64,000 bases of DNA, from the NCBI GenBank assembly GCA_013398955.1, contig VWPU01014050.1, positions 62,001 to 126,000 on the forward strand. Reading direction: 5' to 3'. The notes beneath the pieces were generated by a model that worked only from the letters and a program-made list of their open reading frames with translations, ran no database searches and was not told the DNA's origin. Source of the DNA: Callaeas wilsoni. Its lineage: Eukaryota > Chordata > Aves > Passeriformes > Callaeidae. The position numbers were made by a program, and so were the translations under genes. Position 1 is the first letter of the stretch; every line of letters begins with the position of its first letter. Positions 1 through 11,800 of this stretch are shown here, one piece after another.

Positions 1-614
1 GAGAGGTTATTACACTGGTTTTTGTTGCATATCACTTTCACTTTCTTCCATACTGCCACCTTCTCTACCCTTAGACTTCTTCCACGATTGTCCAACAGAG
101 AAAAAATATGCAAAAAGCTTCCACTTCATTCACATTCTCCCCTACTCAAATCTTCTAAAGTAAGATTAGCTCAGGAATTGTAACACTTTGAAAGAGAAAG
201 ACAATATAGAATTTCTTCATCTATCAAGTGATAACACTAAATCATTTTGAACTATCATCTTAATAAGTCTTACACTAGGTGGAGATAGTACCACTGGCTG
301 ATAGAGACACAATGAGATATAGATCTGGTTACAGGAATTTTTTTACAATGTGCATGCTTTCAGCAAGTAATAATTTTTTAAAAATTCTTCTACAAACAGA
401 TACTTGGAAAAGAATTGTTGGTTTGTTTGTTGGTGGTGGTTTTGGTTTGATTTGGGTTTTTTTCCCCGTGAAACTGCTTTAAATATGGTTCTGACCTCAA
501 AGTTCTCACTAGGTTAGATTTTCCCTAGACAAATTAGATGACATTGAATGGCAGTGTTACATTCATCACTGGTGAAGCAGTGATGGTAAGAGTTAGGAAG
601 CACTGAGAATTTCC

Positions 615-638
615 TAGTAGTAGTAGTAGTAGTAGTAG
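615..638. repeat. (TAG)8 microsatellite
   Basis: Eight uninterrupted TAG trinucleotides after TTCC and before AAACTACC. Confidence 0.95.
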
Positions 639-1449
639 AAACTACCCGCAGAAAAAGAGGATCACCTCTGACCCTGCCTCCTGCCTGAGGAAAACAAAAT
701 GATACACAGTTTAAGAAACATGGAATCCACTAAAGAAAAATTCCAAAGATCAAGAAAAATTGCTCAGATCAAGGCCTCTCTTACATGAAACCTCTTCTCT
801 AACTGGAGGGATTTTCCAATGGCAACTTTTGATGTACCTCATAGGGACAGCACCAACAGATGCAGTGCACTGACTTGTCTCTGACACTGTACGGAAGGTC
901 CAGCCTTCTTTCCTCACTGTTCTCTTTTATGTGTGTCACCAGTTTTGGATGAAAGAATAAAGATAACTCAGAACATAAATATAAACAGATAGCTCTAAAA
1001 AAAGGGCATCAAAGAATAGCCACTGAAAATAATTGATACAAATATAATTCGGACAACAGCTATGATCGCACATGAATCCTTGAAGTGATAGATAGCCTCT
1101 AACGTTCTTTTATCTAACTGAAAGTCCTAGCAAGTCAGAGAATGTTAAAAAATGTATATTTGACTTCAGTGATTTGACATAAAAAACTTTATAACAATTT
1201 ATCCCTCATAAAATTAGTTAAAACTGACTAATAAAATGCTGCAAATGATCATGCCTTACATGGGACAAGCAGCATACCTTACATGATTTTGTTACGTTCT
1301 CTGAAAGCAGGAAAGCAGGTCAAGATAGTTATAGACAGTTTATAGTTATAGAAATGTATGAAATTGACTTAGTCATGCACCACAGGTTTGAAATTATATG
1401 ACAGAAAAATTTAACTGGGCTGTAAGTGAACAGACTAGGTCAGGGAGAT

Positions 1450-1593
1450 GAGATTAACAGCTGGTCAGAGCATGGTGCTAATACCACCAAGGTTGTGGGT
1501 TCTCTACCCATACAGGCCACTTACTTAGGAGTTGCACTTGATGATCCTTGTGGGTCTCTTCCAACTCAGAATATGTTGTGAATCTGCTGTGAA
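1450..1593 (+). mobile_element. tRNA-headed SINE with CR1-like tail (TguSINE1-like)
   Basis: The head CAGAGCATGGTGCTAATACC, then CCAAGGTTGTGGGTTCTCTACCC, resembles a tRNA-Ile gene including a B-box-like GGTTCTCTACC. The tail, with GATGATCCTTGTGGGTCTCT and TCCAACTCAGAATATGTTGTGAA, is a CR1 3' end with degenerate octamers. This head-tail pairing is that of the passerine SINE TguSINE1. It is diverged and inactive-looking. Ends are approximate. Confidence 0.75.
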
Positions 1594-2999
1594 CTAATTA
1601 CTTGGCACTTAGGAAACCTTAGTTCTCTTTGATGTGATTAAGACTATGCTTCTCTCTGTGGACAAAAGCAGATGATTGAAGAAGTGTTAATTTCAGGCAA
1701 GTGCATATGATGCTTTTTCCAAGTATTGTCCCACCTCCATCCATTCTGGGTCTTTTTAAACACATCTTCTGCTTTGGCAAGGGATGTCTTGGGTTTGCCA
1801 CCTGCTAACAACCTCCTGATATTTGTTTCCAGCTTGATTCTTGCATCAGAACACAACCCATAAGATGTGACAGACAGTTGTCAGGGAGCAAGTATCTGAA
1901 GCCCAAAGCAAATCAGGATGTCAGAGGCTACTGTGTCTTTTATCAAGTTGCAATGGCCAGGATTATCTAAGATTAGCAGTGCAAAATAAAATCAAAGCTT
2001 TGCTGGAAGACATTCTCTCTCTCGTAAATCATAAACAGTGGAGGAAAACCTAAATAGCAGGTCAGTGTACATGACAGTAACTAAAGTTTCTTGCTTAGTT
2101 CTCATCTGCTGTTAGTGCTTATGAAGATGGAACAAAGTACTTCTACATCATCTTACTATTTTAACAGGGTAAATATACCCAGCTAATGCTAGTAGAGCTC
2201 TATATTTAAGTATATTGGAACATTAGATGAACTAGGGAACAGAAATTCCCATTCCATTACTTGTCAGAGGGCAGGACCTACCACTACTCCCAAGGCAAAT
2301 GAAATATCTAACTGATGAAAGAACTGGTTTCTTCCACATACATTAAAAATATTTTTCTGTAGTAAATGAGAACACTGACCACTCACCAGCAAACAAAGAT
2401 GTCAGAAGAAGTTATTTTTTATAAGATATGCAATTAAATACTCAGATGGAAAGACAGATCAGAAGAACAGTCATCATGATCTGAAGTGTAAAGTTTATTT
2501 GTCTGAAAGGATGAGTGGGCACAAGAACCAAATGGACAGATCTGGTAAATACTTGTGCTTTGTAATTTTTCTAAGGAAGGCTAACTCACTGAAAGTCTTT
2601 ACTGCTGTGTGCAAGTGCAGTCACTAAATGATAGCACAATATTCCTTTTCAAATACTCTATAAATGGGAAAAATAAAGTCTCCAAAATGTATTTCCTCTA
2701 ATTCTAAGTGCTCTGGTGGTTGTTGTTCCCCCACCGTATTTAGCCATTTTTTTGAAATATCTTAGTGAGGATTCTTTTGGTATTTCTTGAACATTTATCT
2801 TATGACTGTTTCATAAGAAAGCTAATGAAACAATATGTGTTACTCTGTTATAGAGTAGGTACAAAACTGGTGTAGAAAACAAAGTCAAAAGCTATTTTTC
2901 AGTGATTATAATTTTTATAGAAGGATGAATTAAATGAAAGATGAATGATCTACCATAGGCCTGATATGATTTAATATTCTCACCAGTAATAGAAGGGAG

Positions 3000-3430
3000 A
3001 GAATGCATACTGTATTTGTAAGTGATACCAAAGAGCTGTAGTTTAGCAAAAGAATTCAAAATCATCAAAACAAACTGGAGTAAATGTTGGTAAAAAGAAA
3101 GACAAAATTCAGTAGGTAGAGATTTTATCCAGTCAGACTAAATCACTTCACAGATACAAAATGAGGCCAATAGCTGTCCTGAATATGGTCACAAACTGAA
3201 CAAGGCCACTGTTATGCTGCTGCAAAATCATATTTCTTATGAGAATGTTTGACTGGTAGGATAGTGATGGAATTTCATTTCTGATCCTAGAGAGCAAAAC
3301 ATTAAAGCAGTTTGCCTGCAGAAATTTTAGGGTCTTCATCACCAGAGTTGTTGAAGAAAAAGTTTGACAAACATTTTCCAACAAATGGACTAGATAATCT
3401 CCTGTGGCTCCCTGCAGATCCAAACCGCAT
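3000..3430 (+). mobile_element. ancient CR1-like LINE fragment
   Basis: Weak similarity to CR1: GTAAGTGATACCAAAGAGCTG resembles the RT stretch for ADDTKL, CACAAACTGAACAAG is close to the downstream part, and the region near 3360-3420 recalls a CR1 3' end. Heavily diverged and indel-rich; the assignment is tentative. Confidence 0.4.
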
Positions 3431-5398
3431 GGGCTGACCTTGAGCTTGTATCATTCACTATTACTCTTTCTTCCAAAACAGCTACTTCTAAGTCATGAGT
3501 CATGATCTTCTTTCAGTTTCATTGATATTTCAGTTACTAAAATAATACAGTATTACAGTGGCTATTGCACTAGTACAATCCTAAAACCGAGTAAGTGAAG
3601 TAAGACTCTCTGAAAATCTGACATATTTGATTGTAAACTTTGATGGACATTCCTTAGAGCAATCCATCTTTATTTTGCATCTAACTTAATAGTTTTTTGA
3701 CAGATGGGCAGAACATAGTAAAAGGTATCTTGCCTAAACCCAGATAACATCTTGCAACTACTTCAAGGCTTCAGCACCTCTGTGACCTGAACCAGTGAAA
3801 TGACATGGAGCCCTAATACTATTGTACTGTTCATCTTAAAAGCAGTTTAAAATCAACAAGATTATACTCCTGAGTGAAACCTGATTCTGCGTGAAAAAAG
3901 GAAGCTTTTTATTGTGTAAGAGCTCCCAAGAGTGTATATGTAGAATACATTTTTGATTTCCATATCTCCTCTTAAGTGCTGAACTACGAAGGCTTGCAGA
4001 GCCCACAGGTGCTGGGGGAAGAAGCAGGAGTGGTACAGTGACAGTTTCATGCAGCAGACGTATTGTTGGAGAAACTACTGGCTGGTGGGCCAAAACCAGA
4101 AATTACCATTTTTGGAGGGTTCTCAATGGCTCCCAAGGCTAATCAAGAAAGTTTGGGACCTGACAAGGACCAATAAAGGGAAAGGAAGTGACACAATAGA
4201 GAAGGAAAGAAATAAAAACCTATTCTTAAAAACGGGTGGGGGTAAAGCTAATACTGTGATACTGGGGCTTCCTGCCTAGGTGACAAAACTGTTGAAATGT
4301 TAGGTATTCTAGTAAAAAACACCAAATCCTAGCAATCTCAATTAGGGCATCCAAATCAGTAAAAACTTTTAGGTTTAAATTTTTCCATCTCTGCTCACTT
4401 CCTGTGTAATGGGCATCATACCCTGAAGATAAAGTTCAATAGTGCCTGTGAAACATTTCAGTTTGGCAGTGACAGACTTCAGAGGAATGGATGTGAGAAG
4501 ACAAATCCTCTCGTCTTCAAGGTAGACTTGAGACTGCATATAATAAATTAAGTATGGAGCTGTTAGGAAACAAGGAAAAACTGTAACTGTGTAGTAAATG
4601 CTCCTTGGGAAGAAGGTTCCTGTAGAATCTTACCACATAACCAGGTAATTAAAGCAGGCACATGGCATATACACAAGCTCCACGTATAAACTTAGCTTTG
4701 GTATTTCTACTACTGTTCAGGTTCTTGACTTTGCAGCTTAATTCATATCCATCTCACACAGCATTACAGAGATGGATTTATTGGCTGCAAAGGAAGGGGT
4801 GGCTGCAGTTTCCATTAGGATACATGAGTAGCTTCCTCTTCTCTTAGATTCTGACTTAGGAGCATGAGGTAGAGTTGACAGCTCTTAGGTATTTGTCGAA
4901 TGACATACATATTAATACCCACACTGACAGGGATGAGGCTTGGCTTTAAACTGGGGGTTTGCTTTTTCGCAGCAACACATCACAATCTCATATGTGATTG
5001 GCTTTTTGCAGTCATTCTAAATTCTCCTGCAGCATTAATTGTTTTCCGATTTATTTCCTTGATTGCTTTTCTCTAATTTGGGTTCTTTATCCACATAGAT
5101 GTACTAATCCAGTTTTTCTACCTTGAATCTCAACTAGTTAAAAATCCAGGTCCTGTAGTCATCTTTGGGTTATTTCTTGACCCCTATAATAGATTTCCGT
5201 GGTGACAGACCTCTTTAGCCTGACTGTAATTACAACGCTACTTTGAATCGAAGAAGCTAAACTTCTCACTTACCTTTCGTAATGAATGACGAAAAACAAC
5301 CAAGCTAATTTAGAGAGGGAGTTCTGCCTCTTTACTAGGAAAGACTAAGGGGTTGAGGATGAGGATGGGGTTGTGGATGTGGCAGGGCCTGTGGCAGG

Positions 5399-5495
5399 GG
5401 TTTGAGAAGGGGCCGTGGAAGCGGCTGGGGATGCGGCAGGGGTTTGAGAAGGGGCCGTGGAAGCGGCTGGGGATGCGGCAGGGGGTTGCGTGGGG
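5399..5495. repeat. 42-bp GC-rich minisatellite beside assembly gap
   Basis: Two perfect copies of a 42-bp unit beginning TTTGAGAAGGGGCCGTGGAA start at 5401 and 5443, followed by a diverging GGGGTTGCGTGGGG that runs into Ns. Degenerate units (GGATGAGGATGGGG, GGATGTGGCAGGGCCTGTGG) precede it from about 5350. The unit length is a multiple of three and has no stop in several frames, so long open frames here are artefacts. Confidence 0.85.
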
Positions 5496-5644
5496 NNNNN
5501 NNNNNNNNNNNNNNNNNNNNNNNNNNNNNNNNNNNNNNNNNNNNNNNNNNNNNNNNNNNNNNNNNNNNNNNNNNNNNNNNNNNNNNNNNNNNNNNNNNNN
5601 NNNNNNNNNNNNNNNNNNNNNNNNNNNNNNNNNNNNNNNNNNNN
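5496..5644. other. assembly gap (149 Ns)
   Basis: A run of N between the minisatellite and the SNX2 promoter. The true length is unknown; it probably hides more minisatellite copies and part of the CpG island. Confidence 0.99.
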
Positions 5645-5714
5645 CGGGGGGTGCAGGGGGGGCGGGCAGAGGACGCTGCCCCCAGCCCCGGCCCGGCCCG
5701 GTCCGGCCGCCGCG

Positions 5715-5750
5715 GTCACGTGCCGGCGGGGCGGTAGGGCGGTCACGTGA
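5715..5750 (+). promoter_or_regulatory. paired CACGTG E-boxes, SNX2 promoter
   Basis: GTCACGTG at 5715-5722 and GTCACGTGA at 5742-5750; the two CACGTG cores start 27 bp apart and lie 60 and 33 bases before the ATG. The second matches 9 of 10 positions of the GTCACGTGAC CLEAR element bound by TFEB/TFE3/MITF; USF and MYC/MAX share the core. Binding is inferred from motif only. Confidence 0.6.
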
Positions 5751-5773
5751 GCGCGGGGGCCGGGCCGGAGGGG

Positions 5774-5784
5774 AAGATGGCGGC
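5774..5784 (+). promoter_or_regulatory. YY1-type motif over the SNX2 start codon
   Basis: AAGATGGCGGC contains the ATG itself. This is the classical YY1 consensus, often found just downstream of the transcription start in TATA-less genes with very short 5' UTRs. Function is inferred. Confidence 0.6.
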
Positions 5785-5884
5785 GGAGCGGGAGCCGCCG
5801 CCGCTGGGGGAGACGCGGCCCGCCGACCTCGAGGAGCTGGAAGACGGCGAGGACCTTTTCACCAGCACCGTGTCCACCCTGGAG
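5777..5884 (+). CDS. SNX2: SNX2 coding exon 1 (residues 1-36)
   Basis: Encodes [20 protein letters not shown] and the first acidic DLF motif (GEDLF, residues 24-28). In the family such motifs in SNX1/SNX2 bind the SNX27 FERM domain. It ends in phase 0 at GAG before GTGAGG. The ATG sits inside an AAGATGGCGGC YY1-type motif. An ATG-less in-frame extension upstream exists, but the MAAERE start matches the family. Confidence 0.95.
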
Positions 5885-8800
5885 GTGAGGAGAGCTCGCC
5901 GCTCCCTGCAGGCCCTGCGCCCCGTGGCTGGACCGGCGCCTGCCGGGCCCGCCCCTCCCCTCCCGTCCCCTCCTCTCCTCTCCCCGTCAGGCCGCCGGTA
6001 CTTCGCTCCTGCTCGGGCCCCCACCCCGCCGCTGCCCCTGCCGCCCGCGGCCCCAGCGTCCACCTCTGCTTCGCTCGTCGGGCAGGGGGCTTCTGCTGCC
6101 AAGAGAAACTCAAAACTCTTTTCTCCAAGTACCGCCGTTTTCTCTTCTCTTACCCTCTTCTTGTGCTACCGGGCAAATATTCCCACCTTAACTCTTCCCA
6201 GTTTCGCTGGGGTGTGTATGTGGGTGTGGGTGTGTGTGTGTCTCCACCTTAGACTTTAACTGGATTAATAACGACCCATTTTCTTTGTTTGGCCTCTTTC
6301 CGAGGCTTCACTCCACTCCAGTTTGCAAATCTTGCAGGAACTTATTTGTTTCTGAGGTTTCTTCCAAGGGAGCCGACGCAGTGCTGGGCTGCGGCGGCTG
6401 CTGGGACCTACTGGGAAAGAAGCACGAGGAGACATGAGAAATGCGTATGTGTTCATTCGTTATAGTGGAAGCCTTTTTGGCAAGTTGTTGTGGTCACGTT
6501 CCACCTGTGTGTCTTGCCAGTATTTCGTAGAAGAACTATTTTTCCTGTACACAGATGTCCATTTCAAAAGAAAATTGTTCTGTTCTTCTTTTCCTGAAGA
6601 GTTTTCTATCTCTGACCTTTACAGAAATAAGATTGGTGCATGTTTCTTTGGTTTTGCTCTGGCTATGGCCTGTCCTTAACAAAAAACACTGCAGTATACA
6701 AAGTGGCTTTTTAGTGTGTTTTAAAGTCACTTGCCTTTTCTCAAGCCACCTTCGTTTTTTCTTTCTTTTTATAGATGCATAATCTGTGCATTGGTAGAAA
6801 AAGATCTGTGGAAAAAATGCACTGAAGGAATAAGAAATGATGAGAACTTGCAACTGACAAGAATTGTATGAGCAGACTTCTGAGCGTCTCTGTGTGACAC
6901 AGTGTATATTAATGGAGTCTTTTTCAGTGCACTGAGAAAGACTGCAGTGTAACACAAACAGTGTTTTTATTGATGTGGTCTAGAACTAAAGCTGCAGGAG
7001 ATAAGATAGATTTAGTGTCCAAATCACAGTTACCATAAGATAAAAAATTTACTGAATCTCCTCTAACTGCAAACACTGGCAAAGAAATGGGCTTTGTATC
7101 AGTTGTTTTGGCTGACAGTTCCACTGGGCTGCTTTGTTTATGTACACAGTCTGTTTGGGATAGAGTCTCTAAGTAGAAAGGGGAAGCTTCTTTGCTTAAA
7201 GAGAAGCTTTTAAAAGCTGTGCCAGTAAACTTTTTCTGACATCAGCATTTAGGGCAGTGCCTTAATCTTGTGATTTTACTGCAAATGTGGAAGGAAGAGG
7301 TCATGAAAATTGACTTTGGACTTTGTTGAGGTTTTAGGACTTCTTACTAGCTTGAACATAGATTGGTAGATTCAGTGTATAGAGAACCGTAGTCCAGAGA
7401 AGAATGATTGTCTCATGATGTGGGCCTAGTTAAACTTCTGTCTTGAGTGTTACTTTAGTCTGGTAAATATTCATGCATGAGCTGATCATAAATGGCAGTG
7501 GGAGTTGTATAGTAACAACAGAATGGTGTCATGCTTTTTGTAGTTAATCATGTATTTGTTTGCTGATACCAGAGGTAAGAGTGTGGCAAGAGACACTGAG
7601 GTCCAAAGCCCACTTACATGAAGGCTTTAGTACTTTGAAAGGGTTCCCAACTGGTTTATCTTGAAGCTGTCCATTTACTTTTAGCATGATTAATTTCAGT
7701 CCCTTCCTATTTTATCTTGCTTTCATTCTCTTTGCCGTTCACAAAATGTGTGCTGTGCCTTTCCTGCATATAATTTGATTGCACAGTGGAAAAGCTGTAT
7801 GGTTTCTAATACATCTTTCAAATAGCTTCCATATTAACAAAGTCTCCATTTGGAAAACACAGGCTAAGTTTCTTTTGACAAAATATACGTTCACTGTATA
7901 TTATGAATGGCAAACATAGTATTTAAATACAGAGAGGCTTAGTTACTTCAGTGACTTCAGATGGAGAATATTGTTTATTTAAAGTTGAATTCTCTGATGT
8001 GAAGAAAAAAGAAGATGGAGTTTTAACTTTCTCTGTGCATGCTGTAGAACATTACTGTCTTGAATTGAACTCTCTCAATTGCAGAAAATAAAACATTAGA
8101 AAGATTTCACTGAGCTGTAGCACCTAGGATTTCTGGGGTGCAGTGGAAACACATTTTAGGACTTGAAAATTTGCTATGTGGCAGATTTCTGTGATCTTAG
8201 GACACCTATGACCTGGGAATCAGGTTGGCCAGCAACTTGTCTGAGCTGATGGGATGCTCATTTCCTTGTCAGATATCCACAGTGCATATGAGTAGTAGAT
8301 GAGAATGATTAGTTTGTTTTCATTGTGCCAACTGTATTGTGAGTCTGGACAACTGCCTCTCTTACATTCGTGGTTACTGAGAGGTTTCCCTTTAGCTGCC
8401 AGAGTAGCTTTCATTAGTGAGAACAGCCGGGATGAATCATGTAAATGGTTTAAGCCAAAATTGCATTTACAGTGGTAATCAGTGGTGAGTTCCATGTGAA
8501 CAATACTGCTGATTATCATATATATGTGCTGGTTGGCACCTGCAGCGCTCTCCTAGGTATCAGGTGTTTGTATTTCAATGTCTTCATGAGGCCTAGGTAG
8601 ACTTATCTATTTGCTAAAATTTCAAGTGTATCGATTTTGGTGGGGTTTTGTATTGGTTTTTTTGTTTGGTTTTTTTTTGTTGTTGTTGTATTTTGGCTTT
8701 TTTTAAAACAATGTCCATGATTTGCACAGCAAGAAGTTCTGGAAGTCAGCTGTGCATTACAATAAAAATCACTCCCTATTATAAATTTATTCAACAAACT

Positions 8801-11800
8801 GCTAATTTGCTGTCTGTGTCTTCTCCTCCCTTTAGAAGGGTCCACAAACTGTATGAAAGTCAAATTTGGTAACATCTGTGTAAGATATGTTCAGTTTTCT
8901 GAAAAAATGGTCTATTCACTATTTCTCTCTTTTCACTATTTCTACCACCTTCTTATTTTATCACCTTCGTTGTTTATTTGTTGCACCGTTTCTTACTTCA
9001 GTTTCCCTAAACTTCTCACTTATCTCTATAATGGCAGTCTGTCTTTTGTGAAGGTGCGATGTGAACACAGGAACCTAGGCTGCCACCTACTCATTCAAAC
9101 AATATTTGAATTCCCATACTCCTGTTTGTTGGTGGGTTTTTTTATTTTAATGGAAAAATACATGGAGGAACTTGAAAACAATCAGTAAGCAGTAGATGTG
9201 GTAATTTATCAAGGACTGTCATTTCGGGCAGGGTGTGTAATAATCTCATTGCCAGTTGATCAGTTTATGTCAAAGATCTGCAGTATCCATTTGGGTTTTG
9301 CACATAAGGCAAAACATTAGATAGCCACAGAAGTCCAGATGACTTTAATGGTATCTATTCAGTTTACAGTGGCCATTACTGAGGAAGCAGTAAAGGTCCC
9401 ATTGGAATATCTAAGAGGAAAGCACTAAGTCCTTCAATACTATTCTTTTGCAGAAAGCTAAGTCTGTACCCAAGATTAATTGGTGTAATTCTACTGAAAA
9501 TGTGTGTCTCATTGCTTGATGTTAAATCCAGGCTGTAATGGAAGTATGTGGAAATTCATTCCAATGTGGTTGCTTGTGTCATCTTCCTTTTTGCTGCAAA
9601 TGACACTGTCCTACTGTTGAGACTATTCTCTCTGTCTTTGCTGTGATTTGTGAGCTCCTGTAACTGAGCTGGGTTAACCTGAACAACTGGAATATTACAA
9701 TGGCCACCTTTTTTCAGGCTACTGTGTTTTGACTGAAGAAAGCTAGGAGGGGTTCATGCAAGCAGAACTAGTTTGGGGGGTATGCTACTATTAAGAGAAA
9801 GGAGGATGTCCAAACGTCTAGAGCTATAATTTCATCCAGCAGAAAAGGCAAGATCTTGTTCTTGTTTCTTCATAAGTCAGAGCTGTAATTCTTGTTTCTT
9901 CGTAAGTCAGAGCTGTAAAATACTTGGTTATTGCCTCCAGATGTAATGAACAATAAAAGAAAAGAAAATTGAGCTTGTTATTGACATTGTAAGTTGGAAT
10001 GGGCCCATGGGCATCTTATCAGAAACTTGTTTTCGAGAAAATCAAGGCAGGATCCTGACTATCCTGCATAGCTGGATGTCCTGGCCATTGAGTATCTTGG
10101 TTATTGGAGGTTTCACCAAACTTTCAGCTTAGGACTTGTTCAGAAATTTCACAGCTGTGTACATTTCAGGAAATGGATGTGTTTGCAACATTTTGTGAAT
10201 CCTTGGCATCAAGTAAGTTTAAAGTTTCTAAACAGCTATGGTATTTGTCTGGGCCATGAGGTTTTTGTTAGTCTCATCTCCATTTCTTGTCTGATACAGA
10301 GATTTTCACTGCACTAACTGCTAACTCCTTTGACAGCTATTTTCATCGGCCATTTTAGCTGTACTTTGTAGAGGTAAAAAAGCAAAGTCGGGGTCCTGTC
10401 TTTTAGCTCTCATCCATAGAAGACTGTAACTGAAACAGCTTAATATGTTGTTTGCATGCATGGGTGCTTTTTTTGGTTTTTGAGAGGCTGAATAGCACTT
10501 TCTGATCCACTGGCTGCGCAAAATAATCAGACTATTCGAAATTATTGACTCAGTTTTTGATGCATAAGGGCTGTGCCTTGCTGAGTTTTTGTAGTTCCCT
10601 GAGGAGTATGTGCATTTTGAAGAGAAGAAACTATACTTCATTGCAAAACTCTTAAGCTGACGCAGTGTTCAGACCATGAATAATTTTTAAGAAGCTTCTA
10701 CACATTGTCTTTTTCTTACAAAGTCACAACTCTTTGTGAATATATTTAATCTCATTCTTAATTCATCTTGCCTGAGAACACAGCTGTTTAAAAGGACCAA
10801 AGAGCCACAGAAAGATTAATAGACCAGTAGGACCTTATTCACCTGTCATCTTGTTGAAGTTTATTTCCATCTGGCATTCATGACTCCCCCTGGCATGGGA
10901 AAGAAGAATTGGAAGGGTAAAAATGAGAAGGCCAGGGGACAGAGATGAAGGACAATTTAATGGGTAGAGTAGAAGTTGCATATGCAAGCAATATAATGAA
11001 TTTATTCAGCCCTTCTATGGACAGGCCCGTGCTTAGCCATCTCCATAAAGAGAGAAGTGTAATGGTGACTTAGACCAATGTTGTAACTCCAGATATCCTC
11101 TCCGCCCCTCCTTCTTTCCCATAGCTTTGCTGTGAGTGGCTTTACAAGGTAAAACCCTCTGGTCAGCTTTGCTTTTCAGCTTTGTGCAGTGCCCGTAAGG
11201 CCTGTTTGAGTCTTTGCCTTTTGCAAGTATTCTCATATGGAATTCGGAGAAAGCTGCCTGTAACTGCTGGACACAGGGTTGATAATACAGAGCTGTGTTT
11301 GTTATTGCTGGGCAGGGCTTACCCAGAGCCAAGGCCTTTTCTGCTGTCCATGCTGCCACCCTGGTTGGGGGAGTTGAGAGTGCATGGGAGGCTGGGAGGA
11401 GACACAGCTGGGACAGGTGACCCAACTGACCAAAGGGGTATTCCAGACCACGTGACACCCTGCTCTGTAAAGTGAGGGGAAGAAGGAAGAAAGCCAGTTA
11501 GGAAGGAAAGGCCTCTTTGTTAGGACTCTTGCCTCTGCTACATTTCTGGATGTAAAAATACAATCTGGACAGAATTTTTCAGTGACTTTTCAGTATTTTT
11601 CAGTCTTTTTTTCTTAGTCTTTTCTTGTCTGCAGTGTTCTTTGAAGTGTAGCCTTAAATATCTAGTATCTTTTTAATATATGCATGCATCCATGAATAAA
11701 TATGCTGTTGTTGAAAACTCCTTAGCTAGCTATCCTGGATGAAGTTGCAAGAAGTGAGTTTTGCAGATTTTCTGGTACTACAACAGTAAATACAGTTGAT

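Larger units (their letters stand above)
1..5340. other. intergenic DNA upstream of SNX2
   Basis: AT-rich, with no convincing gene. It holds a GT-rich tract at about 418-473, (TAG)8 at 615-638, a SINE at about 1450-1593 and an old CR1-like fragment at about 3000-3430. All open frames are under 100 codons, lack family resemblance and are not flanked by clear splice sites in a consistent set. The remainder shows nothing I recognise. Confidence 0.7.
5645..6090 (+). promoter_or_regulatory. SNX2 CpG-island promoter
   Basis: Very GC- and CpG-rich stretch around exon 1, starting right at the assembly gap and fading into intron 1. No TATA box was seen, as is usual for housekeeping genes. It contains GGGGCGG Sp-type boxes, two CACGTG E-boxes and a YY1-type motif at the ATG. 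The upstream part may be hidden in the gap. The transcription start cannot be placed from sequence alone. Confidence 0.8.

Noticed and set aside
1450..1530. A genuine tRNA-Ile gene
   Set aside because: The acceptor stem and A box are degraded and the sequence continues into a CR1 tail, so it is a SINE head.
5345..6252. Long open frames on both strands across the gap and CpG island
   Set aside because: They run through Ns and a 42-bp repeat whose length is a multiple of three, in GC-rich DNA with few stops. Only the MAAERE frame to 5884 has homology.
11033..11458. 141-codon open frame on the - strand
   Set aside because: Overlaps antisense to an LTR fragment and has no protein family signal.
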